Of a stretch of DNA of 64,000 nucleotides, positions 48,964-58,115 are shown piece by piece. This DNA is from DATLGB01 sp964242305 (GTDB lineage: Bacteria; Actinomycetota; Thermoleophilia; Solirubrobacterales; Solirubrobacteraceae). The notes under the pieces are model-generated. The model saw nothing but the letters and a program-made list of their open reading frames with translations, did not search any database and was not told the origin of the DNA. The stretch covers positions 1-64,000 of the forward strand of contig CAXTBB010000009.1 of NCBI GenBank assembly GCA_964242305.1, written 5' to 3'. A program made the position numbers and the translations under genes. How positions within the stretch are numbered: position 1 is the first letter of the stretch; each line of letters begins with the position of its first letter.

Positions 48964-50355
48964 ATGCGCGATCGCCTCTTCGTTCCCGCCCTGCTCGGGA
49001 TCGGCCTGGTCGTGTCCGTGATCAGCTCGCTCGGCGCGCCGCTGATCCCCACGATCGCTCGCGACCTGCACGCCAGTCTGAGCGCGACCCAGTGGTCCCT
49101 GACGGTGACGCTGCTGGTCGGCGCGGTCGCGTCCCCGGTCGTCGGCCGCCTCGGCGACGGCCCGCACCGGCGCACCGTCCTGCTCGCCTGCCTGGCCACG
49201 GTCACCGCGGGCGGCGCGGTGGCCGCGCTGGCGACGTCGCTCCCGGTCCTGGTGGCGGGACGGGCGCTGCAGGGCCTCGGCCTGGCGTTGATGCCGCTGA
49301 CCATGGCGTCGGCGCGCGACCGGCTCGCGCCCGCCGCGGCGGCGCGGGCGATCGCCGCGCTGTCCGTGATCGCCGCCGTCGGCGTCGGCCTCGGCTATCC
49401 GATCACCGGCTTCATCGCCGAGCACTTCGACGCGGCCGCCGCGTTCTGGTTCGGCGCGATCGCCAGCGCCGCCGCCTTCGTCGCCGCCGTCGTCTTCGTC
49501 CCGCCGCCGGAGCGGCCGGCCCCGCGCGCGCCGCTCGACGTCGCCGGCGCGGTCCTGATCGGCGGCGGCCTCGTCGCCCTGTTGATCGCCCTCGAAAAGG
49601 GCCCCGACCTGGGGTGGGGCAGCCCCACGACGCTCGGGCTGCTGGCGGGCGCCGCCGTCCTGCTGACGGCGTGGACGCGCACCGAGCTGCGCGTCGAGGC
49701 GCCGCTGGTCGAGCTGCGCCTGGTCCGCCGGCCCGCGGTCGTCATCGCCAACGTGACCGGCCTCGTCCTCGGCGTGGCCATGTACCTCGGCATCTCGATC
49801 ATGACCCAGTTCGTCCAGCTCCCCGGCGCGCTGGGCGAGTCCGTGTTCGTGGCCGGCCTCACCCTCGTCCCGCTGTCGGCGGCCTCGTCGCTCTCCAGCC
49901 GCCTGCTGCCCGCGGTGCGCGGGCGGATCGGGGCGCGGGCGACCATCCCCGCGGGCGCGGCCAGCATCGCGGTGGGGATGCTCTTCTTCGCCGCGACGGG
50001 CGACGCCCTGTGGGAGGCGTTCGTGACGATGGGCGTCGTCGGCCTCGGCCTCGGCTTCACCTTCGCGGCCATGCCGGGGCTGATCGTCGGCTCCGTCCCC
50101 CCGAACGAGACGAGCAGCGCGATGAGCTTCTACCAGGTGACCCGCTACGTCGGCTTCTCCATCGGCAGCGGCCTCGCCGTCACCATGCTGCGCGCGTTCG
50201 GGGACGGCTCCGGGCCGCCGCCGGCGAGCGCGTACCGCGCGACGTTCGTCGTCGGCGCCCTCCTCTGCCTGGCCGCCGCCGCGCTGGCGTGGTCGCTGCC
50301 GGGGCAGCGCGAGGCGGACCAGGCGCCCGCCGTCGCCGGCCTCGAGCGCGCCTAG
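48964..50355 (+). CDS. MFS drug-efflux-type transporter (DHA family)
   Basis: 463 residues with 12-14 hydrophobic helices. N-terminal SLGAPLIPTIARDLHASLSA TM1 loop and VGRLGDGPHRRTVLLAC (motif A) are typical; the middle has an extra helix pair (ADVAGAVLIGGG-like) as in DHA2. It probably exports a toxic compound under MarR control. Its 3' end overlaps the convergent dienelactone hydrolase by 4 bp. Confidence 0.9.
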   Translation: MRDRLFVPALLGIGLVVSVISSLGAPLIPTIARDLHASLSATQWSLTVTLLVGAVASPVVGRLGDGPHRRTVLLACLATVTAGGAVAALATSLPVLVAGRALQGLGLALMPLTMASARDRLAPAAAARAIAALSVIAAVGVGLGYPITGFIAEHFDAAAAFWFGAIASAAAFVAAVVFVPPPERPAPRAPLDVAGAVLIGGGLVALLIALEKGPDLGWGSPTTLGLLAGAAVLLTAWTRTELRVEAPLVELRLVRRPAVVIANVTGLVLGVAMYLGISIMTQFVQLPGALGESVFVAGLTLVPLSAASSLSSRLLPAVRGRIGARATIPAGAASIAVGMLFFAATGDALWEAFVTMGVVGLGLGFTFAAMPGLIVGSVPPNETSSAMSFYQVTRYVGFSIGSGLAVTMLRAFGDGSGPPPASAYRATFVVGALLCLAAAALAWSLPGQREADQAPAVAGLERA

Positions 50356-51086
50356 AGCGTCCGGTCGAGCAGCGCGAACAGCTCGCGGAAGTGCCGCTCG
50401 GCGGCGGCCTCGTCGTAGACCGCGGTGTCCGACATCGTGTAGCCGTGCAGGGCGTCGTAGACGTCCGTGGTGTGGCGGACGCCGGCGGCGTCGAGCGCCG
50501 CGTCGAGCGTGGCGATCTGCTCCGGGGTCATGCTGCGGTCCTCCTTGGCGTGCCCGAAGAGGACCTCGGCGCGGACATCGGCGGCGCGCAGGTGCGGGCT
50601 GTCGGCGTCCTCGGTGACCAGGCCGCCACCGTGGAAGCCGGCCACCGCCGCGACCCCCTCACCGGCGTCGGCACCGACCCGGAAGGCGAAGCGCGCGCCC
50701 ATGCAGTAGCCGGTGATCGCGATCGGGCCGGGGGCGAGCGTCGCCAGGAAGTCGCGGTAGGCGCGGCCGTCGGCGGCGGTCACCGCACCGGTCAGCGACC
50801 CGACGAGCGGCATGACCTCCTTCATGAACGCGCTCCGGTTGTCGGGGTCGGAGAGGTCGGGCAGCGCCAGCACGGGCGCCCGGCCGGCGCGGTGGAAGAG
50901 GTTGGGGGCGAGCACGACGTAGCCCTCGGCGGCGATCCGCTCGACCATCTCGGCGATCCGCGGCCGCAGCCCGATCGCGTCCATGGCGAAGAGGACGCCG
51001 GGATGGTCCCCGTCACCGTCCGGGCGGGCCAGGTAGGCATCGGCGGTCCCCTCGCCGGCGGGGACGTCCACGAACTCGACAGGCAT
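50352..51086 (-). CDS. Dienelactone hydrolase family protein
   Basis: 244 residues, alpha/beta hydrolase with a Cys nucleophile in ITGYCMGARFAFRV, Asp in GHAKEDRSM and His in ALHGYTMSDTAVYDEAAAER, as in dienelactone hydrolases. HPGVLFAMDAIGLRPRIAEM holds the oxyanion region. It may be a carboxymethylenebutenolidase-like or general esterase. Starts 20 bp from the divergent ATPase gene. Confidence 0.9.
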   Translation of the reverse strand: MPVEFVDVPAGEGTADAYLARPDGDGDHPGVLFAMDAIGLRPRIAEMVERIAAEGYVVLAPNLFHRAGRAPVLALPDLSDPDNRSAFMKEVMPLVGSLTGAVTAADGRAYRDFLATLAPGPIAITGYCMGARFAFRVGADAGEGVAAVAGFHGGGLVTEDADSPHLRAADVRAEVLFGHAKEDRSMTPEQIATLDAALDAAGVRHTTDVYDALHGYTMSDTAVYDEAAAERHFRELFALLDRTL

Positions 51087-51106
51087 TCCGCCATAGTGCC
51101 AGCCGG

Positions 51107-53536
51107 ATGGACGCCGTGCTCGAGCAGATCATCGTCGACCGGCTCGCGGCCAGTGACATCGGCGAAGACGCGGCGGATCTCGTCCTCGCCGCGTGCGGCG
51201 GCGCGGCCGAGCTCGAGCGCGCGATCGGCGGCGACGCCCCCGACCGCGTCGCGTCCGATCCCCAGCTCGCCCTCGCCGAGCGCGACCGCGGCGTCTACCT
51301 CGCCGCCGTGACCGTCCAGGGCTTCCGCGGGGTCGGGCGGGCGGTCGAGCTGCCGCTCACCGCGGGGCCCGGCCTGACCATCGTCGTCGGCCGCAACGGG
51401 TCGGGCAAGTCCTCCTTCGCCGAGGGCCTCGAGCTGCTCATGACGGGCGCGAACTCGCGCTGGGCGGAGCGCACCAAGGTGTGGTCGGAGGGCTGGCAGA
51501 ACCTTCACTTCGACGGGGACACGGTGCTCGAGGCCCGGCTGCAGGTGGAGGGGGAGCCGGGGGCGACGCGGCTGCGGCGGGCGTGGCCGCACGGCACGCT
51601 CTTCGCGCCAGGCAACTGCGAGGTCACCGCTGGGGACGGGACGCCGACGTCGCTCGACGGCCTCGGCTGGACGGCCGCCCTGTCGCGCTACCGCCCGTTC
51701 CTGAGCTTCGACGAGCTCGGCTCGATGTTCGACGAGCAGAAGCACATGTACGACGCGCTGTCGGCCATCCTCGGCCTCGACGACGTCGACGCGCTGGCCG
51801 ACACCCTGCGCCAGGCCCGGCTGTCCCGCGACAAGCAGGTCAAGGCGGGCAAGCAGGAGGCGGCCGCGATCGCGCCGCTGCTCGCGGATCTAGAGGACCC
51901 GCGCGCCGCGGCGGTCGCCGGCGTGCTGGCGGGCAGCGTGCCCGACCTCGACGCCGTCGCGGCCGCCGTCGAGGGCACCGACGCGACGGGCGACCTGTCC
52001 GTGCTGCGCGCGCTCACGAGCCTGTCCGTCGTCGACGAGGGCACGCTGGAGCAGCGCCTCGACGCGCTGGCCGCCGCTCGCACGGCACTCGATGCGGTCC
52101 GCGACACGGACGCCGGCCGTGCCGAGAGCGTCAGCCGCCTGCTCAGCGCCGCCCTCGAGCACCACCAGCACCACGACTCGGCCGACTGCCCGGTGTGCGG
52201 GACCGCCGGCGCGCTGGACGCCGACTGGCAGTCGCGCACCGTGCGCGAGATCACCCGCCTGGACCAGGACGCGGCCGCCGCCGAGCTGGCCCGCCAGGCC
52301 GAGGCGGCGGCCCGCCGCCGGGTGACCGACCTGCTCCCCCCGACGCCGCCCGCGCCGGTCACCGCCGCCCGCGAGCTGGGGCTGGACCCGGCCGACGTGG
52401 AGATCGCCTGGGACCGCTGGCGTGCCGAGCGCGACGTGCTGGACGACCCGTCCTCGGTGGCCCGGCTGCGGGAGACGGTGGGCCGGCTGCGCGAGGCCGC
52501 CGCGGCGCTGGCCGCCCGCGCCCAGGTCGAGCTCGACCATCGCGAGGACGCCTGGCGCCCGGTCGCCCGCCGCCTGGTCGCCTGGCTGCCGGTCGCCCGC
52601 GCCGCCGCGGCGGCCGACGCCGCCCGCGCGGACCTCAAGACCGCCGAGGACTGGGTGAAGACGGCGGCCGCCGAGCTGCGTGACGAGCGCCTGGACCCGA
52701 TCGCCGACGCCGCCCGGGCGAACTGGGCCCTGCTGCGCCAGGAGTCCAACGTCAGCCTGGAGGGCTTCCGGCTGCACAGGTCGGGGACCAGCCGGCGGGC
52801 AGAGATCGACGTCCGCGTGGACGAGTCGCAGGCGTCCGCGATCGGCGTGATGAGCCAGGGCGAGCTACACGCGCTGGCGGTCTCCGTCTTCCTCCCGCGC
52901 GCCGCGCTGCCCGAGAGCCCGTTCCGCTTCGCCGTCATCGACGATCCCGTCCAGTCGATGGACCCGGCCAAGGTCGACGGCCTCGCGCGCGCACTCGCGC
53001 GCGCGTCTGACCGCAGGCAGGTGATCGTCTTCACCCACGACGCGCGGCTGACCGAGGCCACCCGCCGGCTCGGCCTCGACGCCACCGTGCTCGAGGTGAC
53101 CCGCCAGCCTCGATCGGTGGTCGGGATCCGCGCCGGCCTGGACCCCGTCGAGCGCTATCTCGAGGACGCCCGCGCGCTCCAGCTCAGCGAGCACGTCCCC
53201 CGCCCGGTCGTCGACCGCGTCGTCCCCGGACTGTGCCGCCACGCCCTCGAAGCCGCCTGCACCCTGGTCGTCCGCCGGCGCCGGCTCGCCCGCGGGGAGG
53301 CCCACGCCGACATCGACACGGTCCTCGACGCCACGACGACGCTCTACCGGCACGTCGCGCTGGCGCTGTTCGACGACGCCGACCGCAGCGGCGACGTGCT
53401 GCGCTCGGTCAACAACCGCTTCGGCGCGGCCGCCGGCGACGCGGTCAAGGCCGCCAACGCCGGCGTCCACGAGACCGTGCCCGTCGACCTGCGTGCCGTC
53501 GAGCGCCTCGCCCGCGACCTCGCCACGCTGCCGTGA
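51107..53536 (+). CDS. SMC/RecF-like AAA ATPase with CxxC hook and HEPN-like C-terminus
   Basis: 809 residues. The Walker A GRNGSGKS is at 95-102 after LAAVTVQGFRGVGRAVELPL, typical of RecF/SbcC-like ATPases. Helical arms run to about 580 with CPVCGTAG (about 361-364), a possible zinc hook. MSQGELHALAVSVFLPRAAL is the ABC signature; FAVIDDPVQSMDPAKVDGLA is the Walker B/D-loop (about 607-620). The last 150 residues form a separate helical domain (LCRHALEAACTLVV and AANAGVHETVPVDL) resembling the small protein encoded next. GTGA overlap with that gene. Candidate DNA repair or anti-phage ATPase. Confidence 0.8.
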   Translation: MDAVLEQIIVDRLAASDIGEDAADLVLAACGGAAELERAIGGDAPDRVASDPQLALAERDRGVYLAAVTVQGFRGVGRAVELPLTAGPGLTIVVGRNGSGKSSFAEGLELLMTGANSRWAERTKVWSEGWQNLHFDGDTVLEARLQVEGEPGATRLRRAWPHGTLFAPGNCEVTAGDGTPTSLDGLGWTAALSRYRPFLSFDELGSMFDEQKHMYDALSAILGLDDVDALADTLRQARLSRDKQVKAGKQEAAAIAPLLADLEDPRAAAVAGVLAGSVPDLDAVAAAVEGTDATGDLSVLRALTSLSVVDEGTLEQRLDALAAARTALDAVRDTDAGRAESVSRLLSAALEHHQHHDSADCPVCGTAGALDADWQSRTVREITRLDQDAAAAELARQAEAAARRRVTDLLPPTPPAPVTAARELGLDPADVEIAWDRWRAERDVLDDPSSVARLRETVGRLREAAAALAARAQVELDHREDAWRPVARRLVAWLPVARAAAAADAARADLKTAEDWVKTAAAELRDERLDPIADAARANWALLRQESNVSLEGFRLHRSGTSRRAEIDVRVDESQASAIGVMSQGELHALAVSVFLPRAALPESPFRFAVIDDPVQSMDPAKVDGLARALARASDRRQVIVFTHDARLTEATRRLGLDATVLEVTRQPRSVVGIRAGLDPVERYLEDARALQLSEHVPRPVVDRVVPGLCRHALEAACTLVVRRRRLARGEAHADIDTVLDATTTLYRHVALALFDDADRSGDVLRSVNNRFGAAAGDAVKAANAGVHETVPVDLRAVERLARDLATLP

Positions 53537-53916
53537 GGCCCGCCGTCCTGCTGGCCGAGGCGCGCGCGCTGGTCGACCGGCCCGCGTCCGCCGGCCTCGT
53601 CGGCTTATGGCCCCGCGCCGCCGCCCTGTGCGCCCGCCGCGCGCTCGAGCAGGCGCTCGACCAGCTCTGGCGCACGCGCGCCCCCGGCCTCGAGCGGGCC
53701 AGCGTCCGCGCGCAGCTCATCAGCCTGCGCGCCTACCTCAACGACGCCGAGCTTGCCGGCGACACCGCCTTCACCTACGCCGTCCTCTCCGACGCCTGCC
53801 ACCACCACGACTACGAGCTGACCCCCACCGCGGCCGAGCTCCACACCCGCTTCGCCGTCGTCGACCGGCTCATCGCCCGCGTCGACCAGATCGCACCCGG
53901 ATCGGCAGGGGTTTAG
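53533..53916 (+). CDS. Small helical HEPN-like protein coupled to the ATPase
   Basis: 127 residues, GTG start sharing GTGA with the ATPase stop. All-helical prediction: AALCARRALEQALDQLW, RAQLISLRAYLND and LSDACHHHDYELTPTAAELH. The order and spacing resemble the ATPase C-terminal domain (LCRHALEAA and ANAGVHE), suggesting an internal duplication into a separate partner. The His-rich HHHDYEL corresponds to the position where HEPN/DUF4145 domains keep a functional His. The R-x4-6-H nuclease motif is not clear, so nuclease activity is unproven. Confidence 0.6.
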   Translation: MRPAVLLAEARALVDRPASAGLVGLWPRAAALCARRALEQALDQLWRTRAPGLERASVRAQLISLRAYLNDAELAGDTAFTYAVLSDACHHHDYELTPTAAELHTRFAVVDRLIARVDQIAPGSAGV

Positions 53917-53962
53917 CCAGGGGGCCAAGCCAACGCACTGGAAACCCGCCTACCTTTATCTG

Positions 53963-56740
53963 ATGCGTAGAATTCCCGTGCCTGTTGTCCTAGTCCTGCT
54001 CGCGGCCCTCGCGCCGGCCGCGCGCGGGGCGGGCACGCTGCCCGCCGTGACCCGCTCGGTGGCGGCGCCCGTCACGGCCGGCACCGGGTGCGTGACCGCG
54101 GACAACGAGGGCGGCACCACGACCTACCGCGTCCCGATGGCCGGCTATCTGACCACGACGCTGCGGGGCAGCGGTGACTGGGATCTGGCGCTGCGGGCGA
54201 GCGGGCGCAGCCTGGGCGCGTCGCAGGGCTTCGGGGGCGACGAGGTCGTCCAGGCGTGGGTGAGCGCCGGCGAGCGCATCACCGCGGTCGCCTGCCGGCG
54301 CCCGGGGGCGACCGGCCGCGCGCGGGTCGCGTTCCACCTGGTGGACGCCAAGCCCGCCAAGGCGCAGGGGGCGACGCGCGTGGCGCGCGTGCGCATCGGC
54401 CGGCAGGCCGACGTGGCCCGGCTCGAGGCGCTCGGCTTCGACACCACCCACCGTCAGAGCGCCCACCGCGCCGACATCCTCGTCACCGGCAAGAGGCAGC
54501 TGGCCGCCCTGCGCCGGACCGGGCTCGGCTTCCGCATCGTCACCCGCAACCTGTTCCGGCGCGACCTGCGCAGCCTGCGGGCCGACGCCACCGCCGCGCG
54601 CGCCGACAGCGCGCTGCCCTCCGGTCGCACGGAGTACCGCACCTACGAGGACTACGGCACGGAGCTCAAGCAGCTCGTCGACACGCACCCCGGCCTCGTC
54701 CGCCCGGTCACCCTCGGCAAGTCCTTCCAGGGCCGCGACATCAGCGGCGTCGAGATCGCCAACGACGTCGACGGCACCGACGGCCGGCCCGTCTACTTCG
54801 TCATGGGCGTCCACCACGCACGTGAGTGGCCGGCCGGCGAGGCGGCCATGGAGCTCGCCTACAAGCTCGTCAAGAGCAAGGACGACGCGCGCATCGCCAA
54901 GCTCCTGGCCACGGAGCGCGTCGTCATCGTCCCGCTGATCAACCCCGACGGCTTCGTCGTCTCGCGCAACGCCTTCTCCCCGTCGGACACGTTCGGCCTC
55001 GGCGACTACGGACAGCTGGTCGAGGCCGTGGCCCCGCCCGGCGGCTTCGGCGCCTACCGCCGCAAGAACTGCGACGGCGTCGGCGCCAACCCGACGCAGC
55101 CGTGCGAGTCGCAGTACGGCGTCGACGTCAACCGCAACTACGGCAACCTGTGGGGCGGCCCCGGCGGCTCGCCCGACGTCACCTCCCAGAGCTTCCACGG
55201 GCCGGCGCCTCGCTCGGAGCCGGAGACGCAGGCGGTCTTCAACTACGTCCGCACCCACGAGGTCACCACGCTGATCACGCTGCACACGGTGGCCGGCCTG
55301 GTGCTGCGCCCGCCTGGCCTGGCGCAGCTCGGCCTCGCGCCCGACGAGCCGCGCATGAAGGCGCTCGGCGACGCGATGGGCAACGCGGCGGGCTACACCT
55401 CGCAGTTCTCCTGGCAGCTCTACGACACCGCCGGGACGACGGAGGACGACACCTACGCGGCCACCGGCGGCTACGGCTACACGTACGAGCTGGGCACCGA
55501 GACCGGGCCGTTCCACGGTCCCTACGCGGACTCGGTGATCAAGGAGTGGACGGGCGACAACGACCACGCCAAGAACCGCGGCGGCGTCCAGGAGGCGCTG
55601 CTGCTCGCGGCGGAGGCGGCCGACAACCCGGCCGACCACGCGATCCTGAAGGGCAAGGCCCCGGCCGGTCGCATCCTGCACCTGACCAAGAAGTTCCAGA
55701 CCAAGACCAGCAAGTACTGCCCGATGGGCGTCGAGCCGGTGCTCAACGTCCAGGCGGCGCCGGAGCAGGTCTGCCCGACCGGCGTGCAGGACCCGATCAC
55801 GCTCGACGACACGCTCGACGCGAAGACGACGGTCCCGGCCAGTGGCACGTTCGAGTGGCACATCGGGCAGTCGACGCGGCCGTTCGTCAACGGCGGCGCC
55901 GTGTTCGAGAAGGTCGGGACACCGACGACGGTGACCACCATCGACGGCGACACCGGCACGCCGGGGTCGGACACCGACAAGCCGTTCACGCTCCCGGCCA
56001 AGGCCGACCGGCTGACCGTGACCCTGACCGCGGACGTCCCGACGGACGACTTCGACATCGCCGTGCTCAAGGACGGCAAGTCGCTCGGTACGTCCGGGAA
56101 TCCCCCGGGCACGGACGAGGTCGTCTCGCTCACGGACGCCGAGCCGGGCGCGTACGTGGTCCGGGTCACCAACTACGCGGCGCTGGCGGGCGGCTACACG
56201 ATCAAGGTGGAGAAGGCGTCCGTGGAGCGGACGGTGACCACCGGCACCAAGGAGTCCTACACGCTGACCTGCGAGGACACCGCGGGCAAGGTCTACAAGA
56301 CGATCGCGCTGACCATCGACCGTGGGCAGGTCGTCACCGCCGACGTCTGCGAAGCCGATGCGCCGTCGCAGATCGGGCCGCCCGCGGGATCGCAGGCCAA
56401 CGGCAAGGTCAAGCTGCGCTTCACCGGCCTGCGACTGCGGCCGGACAAGCACCGGCGGATCAGCTTCCGCATCTCGTGCCCGAAGGGGGCGCCGGCGGTC
56501 TGCAAGGGCCGGTTCCGCCTGGTCACCACGCTGAAGGGCAAGACGCGCTTCGTGGCCAGCCGCCGCTTCGCGGTCAAGCCCGGAAGCAAGCGGGTCGTCA
56601 AGCCGATCGTGCGCAAGCGCGTGTTCCGCGCGCTCAAGCGCGGTAAGAAGGTCAAGCTGCGGGTCCGCCTGACGGGGAAGGCGGGCAAGCTCGGCCTCGA
56701 GGTGGTCACGAAGAACTTCGCGAAGCTCAAGCGCCCCTAG
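53963..56740 (+). CDS. Secreted M14 zinc carboxypeptidase, multidomain
   Basis: 925 residues with a signal peptide (PVPVVLVLLAALAPAARG). The peptidase domain covers about 220-560: zinc ligands in VHHAREWPAGEAA (HxxE), third His in LITLHTVAGL, Asn-Arg in VDVNRNYGNLWGG and catalytic Glu in TYELGTETGPFHG. PPC-like beta domains flank it (about 30-125 and 660-760), and the end is a Lys/Arg-rich beta region (LKRGKKVKLRVRLTGKAGKL), common in extracellular proteins of these bacteria and perhaps cell-wall binding. Confidence 0.9.
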   Translation: MRRIPVPVVLVLLAALAPAARGAGTLPAVTRSVAAPVTAGTGCVTADNEGGTTTYRVPMAGYLTTTLRGSGDWDLALRASGRSLGASQGFGGDEVVQAWVSAGERITAVACRRPGATGRARVAFHLVDAKPAKAQGATRVARVRIGRQADVARLEALGFDTTHRQSAHRADILVTGKRQLAALRRTGLGFRIVTRNLFRRDLRSLRADATAARADSALPSGRTEYRTYEDYGTELKQLVDTHPGLVRPVTLGKSFQGRDISGVEIANDVDGTDGRPVYFVMGVHHAREWPAGEAAMELAYKLVKSKDDARIAKLLATERVVIVPLINPDGFVVSRNAFSPSDTFGLGDYGQLVEAVAPPGGFGAYRRKNCDGVGANPTQPCESQYGVDVNRNYGNLWGGPGGSPDVTSQSFHGPAPRSEPETQAVFNYVRTHEVTTLITLHTVAGLVLRPPGLAQLGLAPDEPRMKALGDAMGNAAGYTSQFSWQLYDTAGTTEDDTYAATGGYGYTYELGTETGPFHGPYADSVIKEWTGDNDHAKNRGGVQEALLLAAEAADNPADHAILKGKAPAGRILHLTKKFQTKTSKYCPMGVEPVLNVQAAPEQVCPTGVQDPITLDDTLDAKTTVPASGTFEWHIGQSTRPFVNGGAVFEKVGTPTTVTTIDGDTGTPGSDTDKPFTLPAKADRLTVTLTADVPTDDFDIAVLKDGKSLGTSGNPPGTDEVVSLTDAEPGAYVVRVTNYAALAGGYTIKVEKASVERTVTTGTKESYTLTCEDTAGKVYKTIALTIDRGQVVTADVCEADAPSQIGPPAGSQANGKVKLRFTGLRLRPDKHRRISFRISCPKGAPAVCKGRFRLVTTLKGKTRFVASRRFAVKPGSKRVVKPIVRKRVFRALKRGKKVKLRVRLTGKAGKLGLEVVTKNFAKLKRP

Positions 56741-56779
56741 ACCCGTTTGCCGTCCGCGCCGCAGGGAGACCCCGGCGGC

Positions 56780-58111
56780 ATGAGCGACGCGACGCTCGAG
56801 ACCTCGCTGAAGGGGAGCCGGGTCCTCGCCATCGCGCTCGCCGCGATCTCGCCGACGACATCGGTGTTCCTGGTCTACGGCGGCGGGCTCGAGGCGTCCG
56901 GCACGGGGATCGTCTACGCGTTCCTGCTCGCCGCCGTGATCGCGATCAGCATGGCCTTCGCGTACGCCGAGTTGGGGTCGGTGCACAGCGGCGCCGGCGG
57001 CGCGTACACGATCGTCCGCGAGGCGCTCGGCCGCGGCGCCGGGTTCGTCGTCCTCGGCCTCTTCCTGGCCCTCGGCGTGATCTCCACCGCCGCCATCCTG
57101 GTCGCGTCGGCGACCTACCTGCACTCGCTCGTCGACGTCGTGCCGATCAAGGTCGCCGCGATGGTGATGATGGCGGTGGTCACCGTGCTGTCACTGGAGC
57201 GCCTCGGGTCGTCGAGCCTGGTCGCGACGGTGATGCTGATCGTCGAGTTGGTCGTGATCTTCGCCTTCATCGTCGCGACGGCCGTCAACGCCGAGCACGG
57301 CTTCGCCTTCGTGACGCACCCCGTGGCGTCCGGCGGCGGGGACGTCCCGTTCAGCGGCGTCCTGTCGGGGATCGCGCTGGCCCTGTTCGCGTTCAACGGC
57401 TACGACTGGCCCCTGTACTTCGCCGAGGAGACCGAGGACGCGCGCCGGACGCTCCCGCGGGCGGTGATCGTGGCGGCCGCCGCGGCGATCGTCATCGAGA
57501 TCGTCGCCGTGATCACGGCCACGCTGGCGATCGGCGACCTCCACGCGATCGCGAGCGCGGACAGCCCGCTGGCGGACATCGCCTCCGACGTCGCCGGGTC
57601 CGGCGGCTCGAAGATCCTGCTCGCCGGGGTTGTGGTCGCGATGTTCGACACCGGCCTGAGCGCCAACCTCGGCTACGCGCGGATCTACTTCGCCTCCGGA
57701 CGCGACGACCTGTGGCCGGCGCGCGTCGCCGCCTTCCTGCGTTCGCGCAACGGCAACGGCGTCCCGAAGGGCGCCTTCGCGCTGCTCCTCGTCGGCTGCG
57801 AGGTGCTGTGCTTCTTCACGTCGCTGACGGAGCTGATCACCTTCACCAGCGTCATCATCGCGACCGTCTACGCGCTGATCGCGGTGTCGGCGATCGTCAG
57901 CCGCCGGCGGGCGGCCACGGAGGATCGACCGTTCCGCATGCCGCTGTGGCCGCTGCCGCCGGTGGTCGCGCTGGTCGGCGTCGCCGTGGCGGTGAAGTAC
58001 CAGAAGGTCAGCGACGTCGCCATCACGGCCGCGATCGTCGTCGCCGCGATCCTGTACTGGCTGGCCTACGGCCGCCGGTTGTCAGGATCGCCGGGCGCGC
58101 TGCGACCCTAG
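56780..58111 (+). CDS. APC-superfamily amino acid permease
   Basis: 443 residues with 12 hydrophobic helices. TM1 ISPTTSVFLVYGGGLEASGT and TM2 SMAFAYAELGSVHSGAGGAY form the substrate-binding region of APC transporters; AFNGYDWPLYFAEETEDARR is in TM6-7. Start ATG 56780, with GGGAGA at 56764-56769 near the expected distance. It ends 4 bp before recC. Substrate unknown. Confidence 0.9.
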   Translation: MSDATLETSLKGSRVLAIALAAISPTTSVFLVYGGGLEASGTGIVYAFLLAAVIAISMAFAYAELGSVHSGAGGAYTIVREALGRGAGFVVLGLFLALGVISTAAILVASATYLHSLVDVVPIKVAAMVMMAVVTVLSLERLGSSSLVATVMLIVELVVIFAFIVATAVNAEHGFAFVTHPVASGGGDVPFSGVLSGIALALFAFNGYDWPLYFAEETEDARRTLPRAVIVAAAAAIVIEIVAVITATLAIGDLHAIASADSPLADIASDVAGSGGSKILLAGVVVAMFDTGLSANLGYARIYFASGRDDLWPARVAAFLRSRNGNGVPKGAFALLLVGCEVLCFFTSLTELITFTSVIIATVYALIAVSAIVSRRRAATEDRPFRMPLWPLPPVVALVGVAVAVKYQKVSDVAITAAIVVAAILYWLAYGRRLSGSPGALRP

Positions 58112-58115
58112 GTGC

